This document shows positions 1 through 7,084 of a stretch of DNA of 9,254 nt, one piece after another (positions within the stretch are counted from its first letter, which is position 1; each line of letters starts with the position of its first letter). The stretch lies in NCBI GenBank assembly GCA_021803845.1, contig JAJZLA010000037.1, forward strand, positions 1 through 9,254, written 5' to 3'. Source of the DNA: a bacterium. GTDB lineage: Bacteria > SZUA-79 > Acidulodesulfobacterales > Acidulodesulfobacteraceae. The translations under genes were made by a program, and so were the position numbers. The notes beneath the pieces were generated by a model that did no database searches, had not been told where the DNA came from, and saw nothing but the letters and a program-made list of their open reading frames with translations.

Positions 1-2527
1 CGTAAATCATATTGTGCAGATAGCCGCGCTTTATTTTTATCACAGAATTTAAGGGTACTAATCTGCCTGCCGAAGGCGCATATATCCAGATGCTAGATAA
101 GCCGCTTACTCCCGTTCTGAATGAACCCGGCATCCTTAAAAAAATATCTTCCTGATTAAGGTGTCCTTTTTTATGAATAGTTCCAACGCTCATTCCGTTG
201 TTTAAAAGATAAAGCGACTGAGCAATCATTTCGGTGCTTATTCCAAGAATCGCCGCCTTTCTTCTTCTAACGATGACCGCTGCCTTTCTTATCCGGCGCT
301 TATATGAGGAATTTACGTCGGTAACCCCCCTCGTTGTTTTCATCCTAGCTTCTACTATTTTTGATAGTTTTTCCTGCTCGTTGTAATTTTTACCGTAAAT
401 TTCGGCTACTATCGTCGATTTTACCGGAGGTCCGGGCGGGCTTTCGAGAACCTTTACCGTAGCGTTATATTCTTTTCCGATTTTATGCACTTCGGGAAGA
501 ATGTTTAAAACAAGCTGATGGGAAGACGTGTTTCTTTTGTCTTTATCTATCAGGTTAACCCTTATTTCCGAGAACCAGCTTGCGTTTCTAAAATTAGCAC
601 CTCTCAAAAGTCCGGAAAAATCGATAACCGACGGCGTTCCTACTGTAACCACGTAGTTTTTTACCTGTTTTATACGCTTTAAATAATTTACTATCTGCAT
701 AGTGGCGATATTGGTATCCTGGAAAGTAGAACCGGGGCGTTTGTTTATCGTAATCAAAAACGTGTTGGTATTTGCGACGGGAAGCATTTTAAATTTTACT
801 ATTTTTAAAACCGGAAGGGACATAGCCAAAATAAATAAAATTACTACGACCGACATAAATATATATCTTTTCTTCTTATTTAAAAGCAGAGGCATTAATA
901 TCTTGGCATAAAGGCCTTTTTTGACGTCTTTGCCGTGTTCTTTTAATTCTTTTTTGCGAATCAGCGCCATTCCTCTTTCGTTTGCCATAAGTTTAAGGTA
1001 AAACCACGGAACTACGGTGAGCGCTACAAATAAAGAAACGAGCATTGCTATCGGAACGTTAAAAGGGATAGGCCTCATATAAGGGCCCATCATTCCAGTT
1101 ACGAACAGCATTGGAATAAAGGATGATATAACCGCAAGAGTAGCAAAAAAATTAGGATTGCCTATTTCGTTTACGGCGTCCACCGCATAAGCGGGAAGTA
1201 TATTTCTTTCTTTTGAAAAAACCCTTTCTATGTTGTCGATGACTACTATAGCGTTATCGACTAAAAGCCCCAGGGAAAGAATTAATGCGAACAGGGTAAT
1301 CCTGTTTAATGTCTGATGGAAAATATAAGCTATGCCGAGGGTAAGAAACAGCATCAGCGGAATGGTAAAAGCAACTATGAATGCTTCTCGCCAGCCTAAT
1401 ATTATTAAAAGAAGTACTATTACTATAGCTATGCTTATTATAAGGTGAAACAGCAATTTATTAACGGCATTGTTTGCTTTTTTTCCGTCGTTTCTGGTTA
1501 TAGCATAGTGAACGCCGGCGGGAAGGCTTGTTTCGGCTATTTTATGAAATTTTGCGAGAACGCTGTTTACGACCGCAACCGCGTTCTTCCCTCTTCTTTT
1601 CGCGACGGCTATGGTTACGGCAGGGTAAATACCCTTGGAATCCGCAATAACCCTGTCGTTTGCATTAATTTTTCCGTAGTTATTTCCGAATCCTATTTCC
1701 GATAAAAAATTTAACGGCTTATATGAATATTTAATTTTTGCTACGTCCTTAAGATAAACCGGTTTTCCGTTATAAACGGATATTATAAAGTTCTCGACCG
1801 AACTTACATGGTGAAAATATCCGCCGGCCGTCAGAAACATTTTTTTATTATTTTTCTGAAGAAAACCTGCAGGAATGTTTATATTAGTCCCTTTAAGCTC
1901 CTGGGCTATCATTAACGGAGAAACGTTATAACCCGCCATTTTCAAGGGATTCAGATAAACGTTGAGCTGCTTGTATCTCGCGCCGTTTAAAAAAGTGACC
2001 CCGGTTCCCTTAACGGAATCGAGCCTGTCTAATATCCTGCCGGCGATAGTCGTAAGATAACCCGCGTTATATTTTTTGCTCCATAACGTGATATTTAAAA
2101 TAGGCACGTGGTTTACGTCTATGGGCTTAATGAGCGGCCTCATTGCGCCCTTAGGAATTTCGTCGAGGTTGGAAAATACTTTATTATATATATCTACAAG
2201 GCTCTTATCCCGGCTTGCGTTGACATGAAACTCTACGGTAACTATAGATTCGGAGTTCATCGATATCGAGTAAACGTGCTTAACTCCCGGAATCTGCCAC
2301 ATTTTTCTTTCTAAGGGCTTTGTTACTAAATTTTTAACCTGCTTGCCGCTCGCTCCGGGAAATCTGACTATTACGTTTGCCGCCGGAACTATAATCTGCG
2401 GATTATACTGCCTAGGAGTGAGAAGAACCGCTATTATTCCGAAGCCTATGCTAAACAGGATTAATAAAAGCGTTATTTTGTTTTCTATAAAATATTCGGT
2501 AATTTTAGCGCTAAAATTTTTATTCAT
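1..2527 (-). CDS. RND-family efflux permease (AcrB/AcrD/AcrF-type), 3' end outside the window
   Basis: Inner-membrane, proton-driven subunit of a tripartite efflux pump. The frame is open from an ATG at 2525-2527 to the left edge, about 842 codons; full-length family members have about 1,000-1,050 residues, so the C-terminal membrane half is missing here. Seen: TM1 at about residues 12-34, a large periplasmic loop to about 350, a cluster of membrane segments (about 354-520), a charged cytoplasmic stretch, another TM near 565, then the start of the second periplasmic loop. TM4 carries GLLVDNAIVVIDNIER; D424 matches AcrB Asp407, while the Asp408 position is Asn425. The start follows a Shine-Dalgarno TAAGGAG and lies 26 nt after the adaptor gene, so the two are surely co-transcribed. 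Substrate is not predictable; the sequence resembles the hydrophobe/amphiphile branch more than CusA/CzcA metal pumps (inference). An outer-membrane TolC-like partner is not seen in the window. Confidence 0.93.
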   Translation of the reverse strand, partial: MNKNFSAKITEYFIENKITLLLILFSIGFGIIAVLLTPRQYNPQIIVPAANVIVRFPGASGKQVKNLVTKPLERKMWQIPGVKHVYSISMNSESIVTVEFHVNASRDKSLVDIYNKVFSNLDEIPKGAMRPLIKPIDVNHVPILNITLWSKKYNAGYLTTIAGRILDRLDSVKGTGVTFLNGARYKQLNVYLNPLKMAGYNVSPLMIAQELKGTNINIPAGFLQKNNKKMFLTAGGYFHHVSSVENFIISVYNGKPVYLKDVAKIKYSYKPLNFLSEIGFGNNYGKINANDRVIADSKGIYPAVTIAVAKRRGKNAVAVVNSVLAKFHKIAETSLPAGVHYAITRNDGKKANNAVNKLLFHLIISIAIVIVLLLIILGWREAFIVAFTIPLMLFLTLGIAYIFHQTLNRITLFALILSLGLLVDNAIVVIDNIERVFSKERNILPAYAVDAVNEIGNPNFFATLAVISSFIPMLFVTGMMGPYMRPIPFNVPIAMLVSLFVALTVVPWFYLKLMANERGMALIRKKELKEHGKDVKKGLYAKILMPLLLNKKKRYIFMSVVVILFILAMSLPVLKIVKFKMLPVANTNTFLITINKRPGSTFQDTNIATMQIVNYLKRIKQVKNYVVTVGTPSVIDFSGLLRGANFRNASWFSEIRVNLIDKDKRNTSSHQLVLNILPEVHKIGKEYNATVKVLESPPGPPVKSTIVAEIYGKNYNEQEKLSKIVEARMKTTRGVTDVNSSYKRRIRKAAVIVRRRKAAILGISTEMIAQSLYLLNNGMSVGTIHKKGHLNQEDIFLRMPGSFRTGVSGLSSIWIYAPSAGRLVPLNSVIKIKRGYLHNMIY

Positions 2528-2539
2528 TTATCTAAAAAA

Positions 2540-2546
2540 CTCCTTA
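2540..2546 (-). promoter_or_regulatory. Ribosome binding site of the RND permease gene
   Basis: The minus strand reads TAAGGAG here, 12 nt before the ATG at 2527. The spacing is longer than usual, but no other in-frame start fits better, and the protein begins with the typical short cytoplasmic N-terminus before TM1. The site lies in the 26-nt gap after the adaptor stop codon. Confidence 0.6.
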
Positions 2547-2553
2547 TCTTATA

Positions 2554-3606
2554 TTATAACTTCGGGTTCACATAGCTTCCTGCGCTTATTTTGTCTAAAT
2601 CGCTTGTTATTACAATCATTCCGGGATTTAGTCCGTTTATAATTATGACAAAATTATTTTTATACGTTCTGCCCCTTTTTACCGGCTGAAACACGACTTC
2701 GCCGCCGCCGTTAACGGTGTAAACTCCAGTTATGCCGAGCCGCCTTACGACCGCGGATTTCGGAACGGTTACGGCTTTCCTTTTTCCTATTTTAAATTTC
2801 GCCGTTCCATACATTCCCGGCATAAGCCCCGATTTTTCAGCCCCTTTTATGGCAATTCTAACTAAGACGGAATGGGAATAAGGATTGGCAGACCTTACTA
2901 CGGATATTACTTTTCCTTCTACAGTTTTATCTATCGACGAAAAATTCAATTTAACCGCTTCTGCGTTTTTTATTTTGCTAAAATATTTAACGTTGACGGA
3001 TGTCTTAAATTCCAATCTCTTAAGGCTTTGAATTATTAGAAGCATCTGCCCCGGCGCAACAAGGTCTCCCATAGAAACGTTTTTTTTAGTTATAACTCCG
3101 TCGATAGGGGAATAAATATTTTTGTAATCCAAATAGTTCCCGGCTTCGTTCAACCCGGCCTTAGCCACTTTATACTGCATTAAGGTGTTGTCGTAGGTCT
3201 GTCTCGAAACCGAATTTTCTTTATATAATCTTTTAATCCTGTCGTATGTTTTTTTTGCGTTAATAAAACCGGCTTTCGCGGCATTATATTTTGACCCGAT
3301 TTCTGGGGCGCTTAGTTTCAATAAAAGATGTCCTTTTGAAACCGCCTGACCCTGATGAACGTTTTCCATGACAACGTATCCCATAATGTGCGCCGATATA
3401 GCGGTATTATTTAATGAATCGGTATTTCCGGGAGATTTAAGATAATCAGGGATAATGTTGTATTGGATTTTAAATGCGCCGACGCTGAGCCTGGATTCCG
3501 CCCCTCCGGTAAAAGCCTGCTTTTTTGCGCACCCGCTTAACGATAATGATAATACTGCAAACGATACCGCTAAAACGGCGTAAAATATACCGTTGATTTT
3601 TTTCAT
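2554..3606 (-). CDS. RND efflux periplasmic adaptor (membrane fusion protein), lipoprotein
   Basis: Adaptor that links the inner-membrane RND permease to an outer-membrane channel. The 350-residue protein starts with a lipoprotein signal peptide: basic KK, a hydrophobic core, and lipobox LSGC with Cys26 as the predicted acylated residue. Domains in order: a first half-lipoyl strand set (about 70-100, GYVVMENVHQGQAVSKG), an alpha-helical hairpin (about 102-160, two Ala/Lys-rich helices around YKENSVSRQTYDN), the second half-lipoyl part (about 163-190, IYSPIDGVITKKNVSMGDLV), then beta-barrel and membrane-proximal regions (about 195-345, including GLMPGMYGTAKFKIG). These are hallmarks of the HlyD/AcrA family; the length is slightly short because the hairpin is short. 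It precedes the permease gene by 26 nt. The mature part is very basic (about 48 Lys/Arg against 20 Asp/Glu, counted by hand). Substrate unknown. Confidence 0.93.
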   Translation of the reverse strand: MKKINGIFYAVLAVSFAVLSLSLSGCAKKQAFTGGAESRLSVGAFKIQYNIIPDYLKSPGNTDSLNNTAISAHIMGYVVMENVHQGQAVSKGHLLLKLSAPEIGSKYNAAKAGFINAKKTYDRIKRLYKENSVSRQTYDNTLMQYKVAKAGLNEAGNYLDYKNIYSPIDGVITKKNVSMGDLVAPGQMLLIIQSLKRLEFKTSVNVKYFSKIKNAEAVKLNFSSIDKTVEGKVISVVRSANPYSHSVLVRIAIKGAEKSGLMPGMYGTAKFKIGKRKAVTVPKSAVVRRLGITGVYTVNGGGEVVFQPVKRGRTYKNNFVIIINGLNPGMIVITSDLDKISAGSYVNPKL

Positions 3607-3620
3607 CTCCTTCTCCCTTT
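3607..3620 (-). promoter_or_regulatory. Double Shine-Dalgarno before the adaptor gene
   Basis: The minus strand reads AAAGGGAG followed directly by AAGGAG, which abuts the ATG at 3606. The inner AAGGAG is too close to the start codon to work well, so AAAGGGAG (3613-3620, spacing 6 nt) is probably the functional site. The lipoprotein signal beginning immediately after the ATG supports this start. Confidence 0.6.
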
Positions 3621-3681
3621 ATATATCTTAAAATAGCTTAAAAATATCAATTACTTACAGCTGTTTTTATGACTGATTATT

Positions 3682-3707
3682 TTATATATATAACTATCTA
3701 TATATAA
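3682..3707. repeat. AT-rich inverted/direct repeat in the efflux leader
   Basis: TTATATATA (3682-3690) and TATATATAA (3699-3707) are inverted copies around the 8-nt centre TAACTATC. On the minus strand the same stretch can be read as two direct copies of GTTATATATA separated by GATA. It lies just downstream of the proposed efflux promoter, a usual place for a repressor site. The low complexity means it may be chance. Confidence 0.3.
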
Positions 3708-3709
3708 CA

Positions 3710-3739
3710 ATATTATCATTTTCATATGTTTTAAGTCAA
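3710..3739 (-). promoter_or_regulatory. Candidate sigma-70 promoter of the efflux operon
   Basis: On the minus strand, TTGACT (3734-3739) is followed after 18 nt by TAATAT (3710-3715) with an extended -10 TGA directly before it; a register with GATAAT and a 16-nt spacer is also possible. It sits in the 142-nt gap after the GspF/PilC gene, about 100 nt before the adaptor start, so efflux expression may be independent of the upstream secretion genes. The background is AT-rich, but the TTGACT match and TGn extension make chance less likely. Confidence 0.5.
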
Positions 3740-3748
3740 ATTTTTTTA

Positions 3749-4963
3749 TCAGCCTTTTTTTGCAAAATTTATCACGTCGATAATAGGAAGATATATAGCC
3801 AGGGCAAGAAAGAGAACCATGCCGAAAATTATAGTTAAAAGCACCGGTTCTATGCTTGCCTGAAGCATGCTCAGTTGATGATCTAAATCCTCGTCGAAAT
3901 AATCTGCGACCTTGCCGAGCATTTCGTCTATATGTCCTGTTTCTTCGCCTACGCTTACCATCTGTATGATAATACCGGAAAAAATTTTAGAATTCTTAAA
4001 ACTGTTCGTGATAGACTCCCCTCTTGTAACGTCGGACTGTATTTCGACAATTTTATTGGTAAAAAATTTATTGTTTACGGCGTTTCTTATAAGCTCGAAC
4101 GCCCTGTTGACCGGAAGCCCGCTCTGGAATAAAAGCCCGAAAATCCTTGTAAACTGGCTCATCATAGATTTATAAAAAATACTTCCGAATATAGGTATTT
4201 TAAGTTTATGTTCGTCCCACCACAGTCTTCCCCCGGATGAATTTAGATAAAGTTTTACGCCCGCTATCAAAGCAACTGCTGCGATTAAAACTATATACCA
4301 GTAACTTACGAAAAAATTGGAAATAGCCACTAATATCCTTGTTTCTAATGGAAGAGGAACGTTGAAACTTTTATAAAGCATAGCGAATTTAGGTATAACG
4401 AATCCTACTAAAATTACTACGGCGATTATTATTGCGGAAACGACGATTTTTGGATAAAAGGTTGCGCTCTTTACCTTTGCCTTAACCGCCATATCTTTTT
4501 CCATTAATAGAGCAAGCCTGACTAGTATATCGTATAAAAGACCGCTAGTTTCGCCGACTTCCACCATATTTACGTATATTTCGGAAAAAACTTTGGGGTG
4601 CCTTGCAAAACTTTTAGAAAGAGTCTGACCGCTTTCTACATCTTGTTTTACTAGCGCCAGAATTTCCTTAAATTTTTTATTTCTTGCGAATTCCATTAAA
4701 GAATCAAGGCTTTTGGTAAGAGGCACGCCGGATTGATACAGTGTGGCAAGCTGTCTCGAAAAAACTATTACGTCTTTTTTGGAGATGCTCTGAAATGCGG
4801 GAAGAAGGTCTCCCCATGAAAAACTTGCGGCTTCTTCTACCGAAATAGGAATAAGCCTCAATTCTTCTATCTGTTTTTCAGCAGAAATAGATGAAACGGA
4901 CTCTATTCTTCCGGCTATGAGTTTCCCCTGCCTGTCTCTCGCCTTATAATTGTATATAGCCAT
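3749..4963 (-). CDS. GspF/PilC-family inner-membrane platform protein (type IV pilus or type II secretion)
   Basis: Polytopic inner-membrane protein that couples the cytoplasmic assembly ATPase to pilin or pseudopilin polymerisation. The 404 residues match the family length (about 400-415). The N-terminus MAIYNYKARDRQGKLIAG is typical of the family and fixes the start, although no good Shine-Dalgarno is seen. Two T2SSF repeats are visible: the first begins near residue 67 (FSRQLATLYQSGVPL) and ends with EVGETSG; the second begins near 268 (FTRIFGLLFQSGLPV) and ends with SVGEETG. Three membrane segments follow the family pattern: about 170-192, 217-240 and 370-394. The gene is 94 nt downstream of the GspE/PilB-type ATPase gene on the same strand, its expected partner. 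PilC and GspF cannot be separated without the rest of the system, which is not in this window. Confidence 0.93.
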   Translation of the reverse strand: MAIYNYKARDRQGKLIAGRIESVSSISAEKQIEELRLIPISVEEAASFSWGDLLPAFQSISKKDVIVFSRQLATLYQSGVPLTKSLDSLMEFARNKKFKEILALVKQDVESGQTLSKSFARHPKVFSEIYVNMVEVGETSGLLYDILVRLALLMEKDMAVKAKVKSATFYPKIVVSAIIIAVVILVGFVIPKFAMLYKSFNVPLPLETRILVAISNFFVSYWYIVLIAAVALIAGVKLYLNSSGGRLWWDEHKLKIPIFGSIFYKSMMSQFTRIFGLLFQSGLPVNRAFELIRNAVNNKFFTNKIVEIQSDVTRGESITNSFKNSKIFSGIIIQMVSVGEETGHIDEMLGKVADYFDEDLDHQLSMLQASIEPVLLTIIFGMVLFLALAIYLPIIDVINFAKKG

Positions 4964-5057
4964 AAATAAAATTTGCCCGGCTAAAATTTATTTTTATATA
5001 TAATATAATATTACCTTAAATCACCTTTAAAAACTATTGTTTTATTTTTTATATATA

Positions 5058-6815
5058 TTATATGTCCTGAGTAGCCTGCAAAACTTCCTCCAGAGTCGTA
5101 ACTCCTTCTATTACTTTTTTTAATCCGGCCATTCTCAGAGGAACGAAACCTTCCTTTATTGCGGCGTTTCTTATCTGCGCCGCGTCGGCTTTTTCGATAA
5201 TCAGTTTTTGGACGTTTCTCGAAGGCGTTAAAATTTCCTGTATGCTTATCCTTCCGTGAAAGCCCGTTCCTCTGCATAAATCACAGCCCTTTTCTTCATA
5301 AAACTTAAAATTAACGCCTGCAGGAAGACCGAGTTCCTTAAGGAGTTCCGGCTCCGGCGCATACGCCTCCTTACAGCTGTCGCAAAGGCGCTTTACCAGT
5401 CTCTGTCCGATGATTCCGGCAATCGAAGAAGAAATCAAAAAAGGCTCTATGCCCATATCGGCAAGCCTTGAAATTGCGCTGGAAGAATCCTGCGTATGAA
5501 GCGTAGAAATTACGAAATGTCCGGTTAATGCCGCCTGAATCGCTATTCTTGCCGTTTCTTCGTCTCTTATTTCGCCTACAAGAATAATATCCGGATCCTG
5601 CCTGAGCACCGCCCTTAAGGCGTCGGGGAACCCCATTCCTCCTTTTTGATTGGCTTCTATCTGATTTATATATCTTATTTTATATTCTACCGGGTCTTCT
5701 ACGGTGATGATATTTTTATTTATGCTGTTAAGTTCCGCAATCATCGAATATGCCGTTGTCGTTTTGCCGGAACCGGTAGGTCCCGTTATCAGAAATAGTC
5801 CGTATTTTCTGTATATTATCTTTAAAATTTTTTCTTTATCGTTTTTGTCGAGCGGAAGCTCAGAAACCTTATTGACCTTTGAAGTTTTGTCTAAAAGCCT
5901 GAAAACCGCTTTTTCACCGTTTATGGTCGGAACTACGGAAACCCTTACGTCTAAATTTTTTTCTCCGGCGTTTATGTCGAACCTCGAATCCTGCGGGTTC
6001 CTTTTTTCCGCTATATCCATATTTGCCATTATCTTTATTCTTGCTATAACCGGATTTAAAAATTGGAAAGGAATTCTTCTTGCCTCCGTAAGTTCGCCGT
6101 CTATCCTTTCCCTTACTATCATTTCGTCGGAAAGAGGCTCTATGTGTATATCGGAAGCCCTGCTTTTGGAAGCCGAAAATATTATATCGTTTACGAGCTT
6201 AATTATATTTACGTCTTCGGACTGCAGGACTTCCTTGACCGCGGCTGAAGCAGAAGGTGAAGAAGAAAAATCTGCCGCCCCGGCCTGCCGCGCCGCTAAG
6301 CCGGTAAAATTTTTATTATCGGTAGGAACGACGTTTTGATATGAAGCAGCTTTAGATAAGTCTTTAGCCGTCCAGACAAAATCTATAGATTTAGAGATAT
6401 CGTGTTCTTTTGCCAGAACTATATCTATATTATAATTAATATTCCTTTTTAAGGCATCGGTAGCAAAAACGTTAAGCGGGTCGGACAGCGCAACTGTAAG
6501 AATACCGTCGGCAAGGCTTATCCCTACCATTTTAAACTGCCTCGAAAGCCCTTCCGATATCAGCCTTCCGACAGCCGGGTCTATTATGAGCTTTGAAAGG
6601 TCTATTTTTTTTAAGCCTATCTGAGAGGAAAGCGCATCCAGTATATTGTCTTCCGAAAGTATTCCGAGGGCGGTCAACGCCGAACCTAATCTCAGATTGC
6701 GCTTTTTTCCCTCCGTAAGAGCGGTTTCCAGCTGGGTCGCGTTCAAAAGTCCGGCGTCTATAAGTATCTCGCCGAGCTTTTTAGTTTTCGATAAATTATT
6801 TATTATTACGCCCAT
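5058..6815 (-). CDS. GspE/PilB-family assembly ATPase with N-terminal MshEN domain
   Basis: Cytoplasmic hexameric ATPase that powers extension of a type IV pilus or type II secretion pseudopilus. Domains in 585 residues: an MshEN domain (about 10-150) with two 24-residue motifs, K13-G36 and R42-Q65, 5 residues apart, the arrangement known to bind cyclic di-GMP in MshE; a low-complexity Ala/Ser linker (about 171-195); the N2 domain (about 200-310, RASDIHIEP, VRERIDGEL); and the RecA-like domain with Walker A GPTGSGKT (345-352), Asp box VEDPVEY (372-378), Walker B DIILVGE (409-415) and His box GHFVISTLHTQD (432-443). A zinc-binding tetracysteine is present (C477, C480, C510, C513), separating it from PilT retraction ATPases. 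An in-frame TAG lies three codons before the ATG, so the start is the first possible; the Shine-Dalgarno (AGGCG) is weak. The partner GspF/PilC gene follows after 94 nt; no pilT lies between. Confidence 0.95.
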   Translation of the reverse strand: MGVIINNLSKTKKLGEILIDAGLLNATQLETALTEGKKRNLRLGSALTALGILSEDNILDALSSQIGLKKIDLSKLIIDPAVGRLISEGLSRQFKMVGISLADGILTVALSDPLNVFATDALKRNINYNIDIVLAKEHDISKSIDFVWTAKDLSKAASYQNVVPTDNKNFTGLAARQAGAADFSSSPSASAAVKEVLQSEDVNIIKLVNDIIFSASKSRASDIHIEPLSDEMIVRERIDGELTEARRIPFQFLNPVIARIKIMANMDIAEKRNPQDSRFDINAGEKNLDVRVSVVPTINGEKAVFRLLDKTSKVNKVSELPLDKNDKEKILKIIYRKYGLFLITGPTGSGKTTTAYSMIAELNSINKNIITVEDPVEYKIRYINQIEANQKGGMGFPDALRAVLRQDPDIILVGEIRDEETARIAIQAALTGHFVISTLHTQDSSSAISRLADMGIEPFLISSSIAGIIGQRLVKRLCDSCKEAYAPEPELLKELGLPAGVNFKFYEEKGCDLCRGTGFHGRISIQEILTPSRNVQKLIIEKADAAQIRNAAIKEGFVPLRMAGLKKVIEGVTTLEEVLQATQDI

Positions 6816-6893
6816 ATTCGCCTGCTAAAAATGTTCCGATATATACCTTAATCATGCAATAGAAAATATTTAGATGTTTCTTTTATATATAAA

Positions 6894-7039
6894 TTCTGGA
6901 TTCCTGCTTTCGCAGGAATGACACTCTTCGGGTGAAAAGTTAATTACAACATTGTCATTCCTGCGAAAGCAGGAATGACACTCTTCGGGTGAAAAGTTAA
7001 TTACAACATTGTCATTCCTGCGAAAGCAGGAATCCAGAA
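6894..7039. repeat. Nested palindromic repeat (three hairpins, two identical 29-bp spacers, 57-bp period)
   Basis: The outer ends are perfect 30-bp inverted repeats (6894-6923 and 7010-7039, beginning TTCTGGATTCC). Each end holds an inner palindrome ATTCCTGC-loop-GCAGGAAT. A third, fully symmetric palindrome lies at 6953-6980 (TGTCATTCCTGC GAAA GCAGGAATGACA). Identical 29-bp spacers (6924-6952, 6981-7009) separate them, so the block repeats with a 57-bp period. The right and middle palindromes have a GAAA loop and the left one TTTC on the plus strand. The family resembles the dispersed GTCATTCC...GGAATCCAG palindromes known from many bacterial genomes (from memory). No open reading frame or transposase is inside. 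It lies between aroD and the GspE/PilB-type gene, the only notable element in this 269-bp gap, and may act as an mRNA processing or termination site for aroD. Confidence 0.9.
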
Positions 7040-7084
7040 AATAAATCTTTAAGAATAATTATAATATATACAAATTCCCGATAA

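Noticed and set aside
1445..2642. Several plus-strand open frames of 68-99 codons across the permease and adaptor genes
   Set aside because: They are antisense to clear RND coding sequence and have no recognisable product or ribosome site.
5011..5277. 88-codon minus-strand frame overlapping the end of the ATPase gene
   Set aside because: The Lys/Arg-rich product is the ATPase C-terminal region read in another frame; only its last codons pass the ATPase stop.
5704..6339. 211-codon open frame on the plus strand inside the ATPase gene
   Set aside because: It is antisense to the strongly conserved Walker-motif region of the GspE/PilB-type gene, and its product shows no domain.
6816..6893. Promoter for the GspE/PilB-type gene
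   Set aside because: TTGCAT and several TATATA-like words exist, but none pair at a convincing spacing; the gene may also be read through from aroD.
6894..7039. CRISPR array (28-bp palindromes with 29-bp spacers)
   Set aside because: The two spacers are identical, the outer arms are inverted and extend as terminal inverted repeats, and no cas gene is near.
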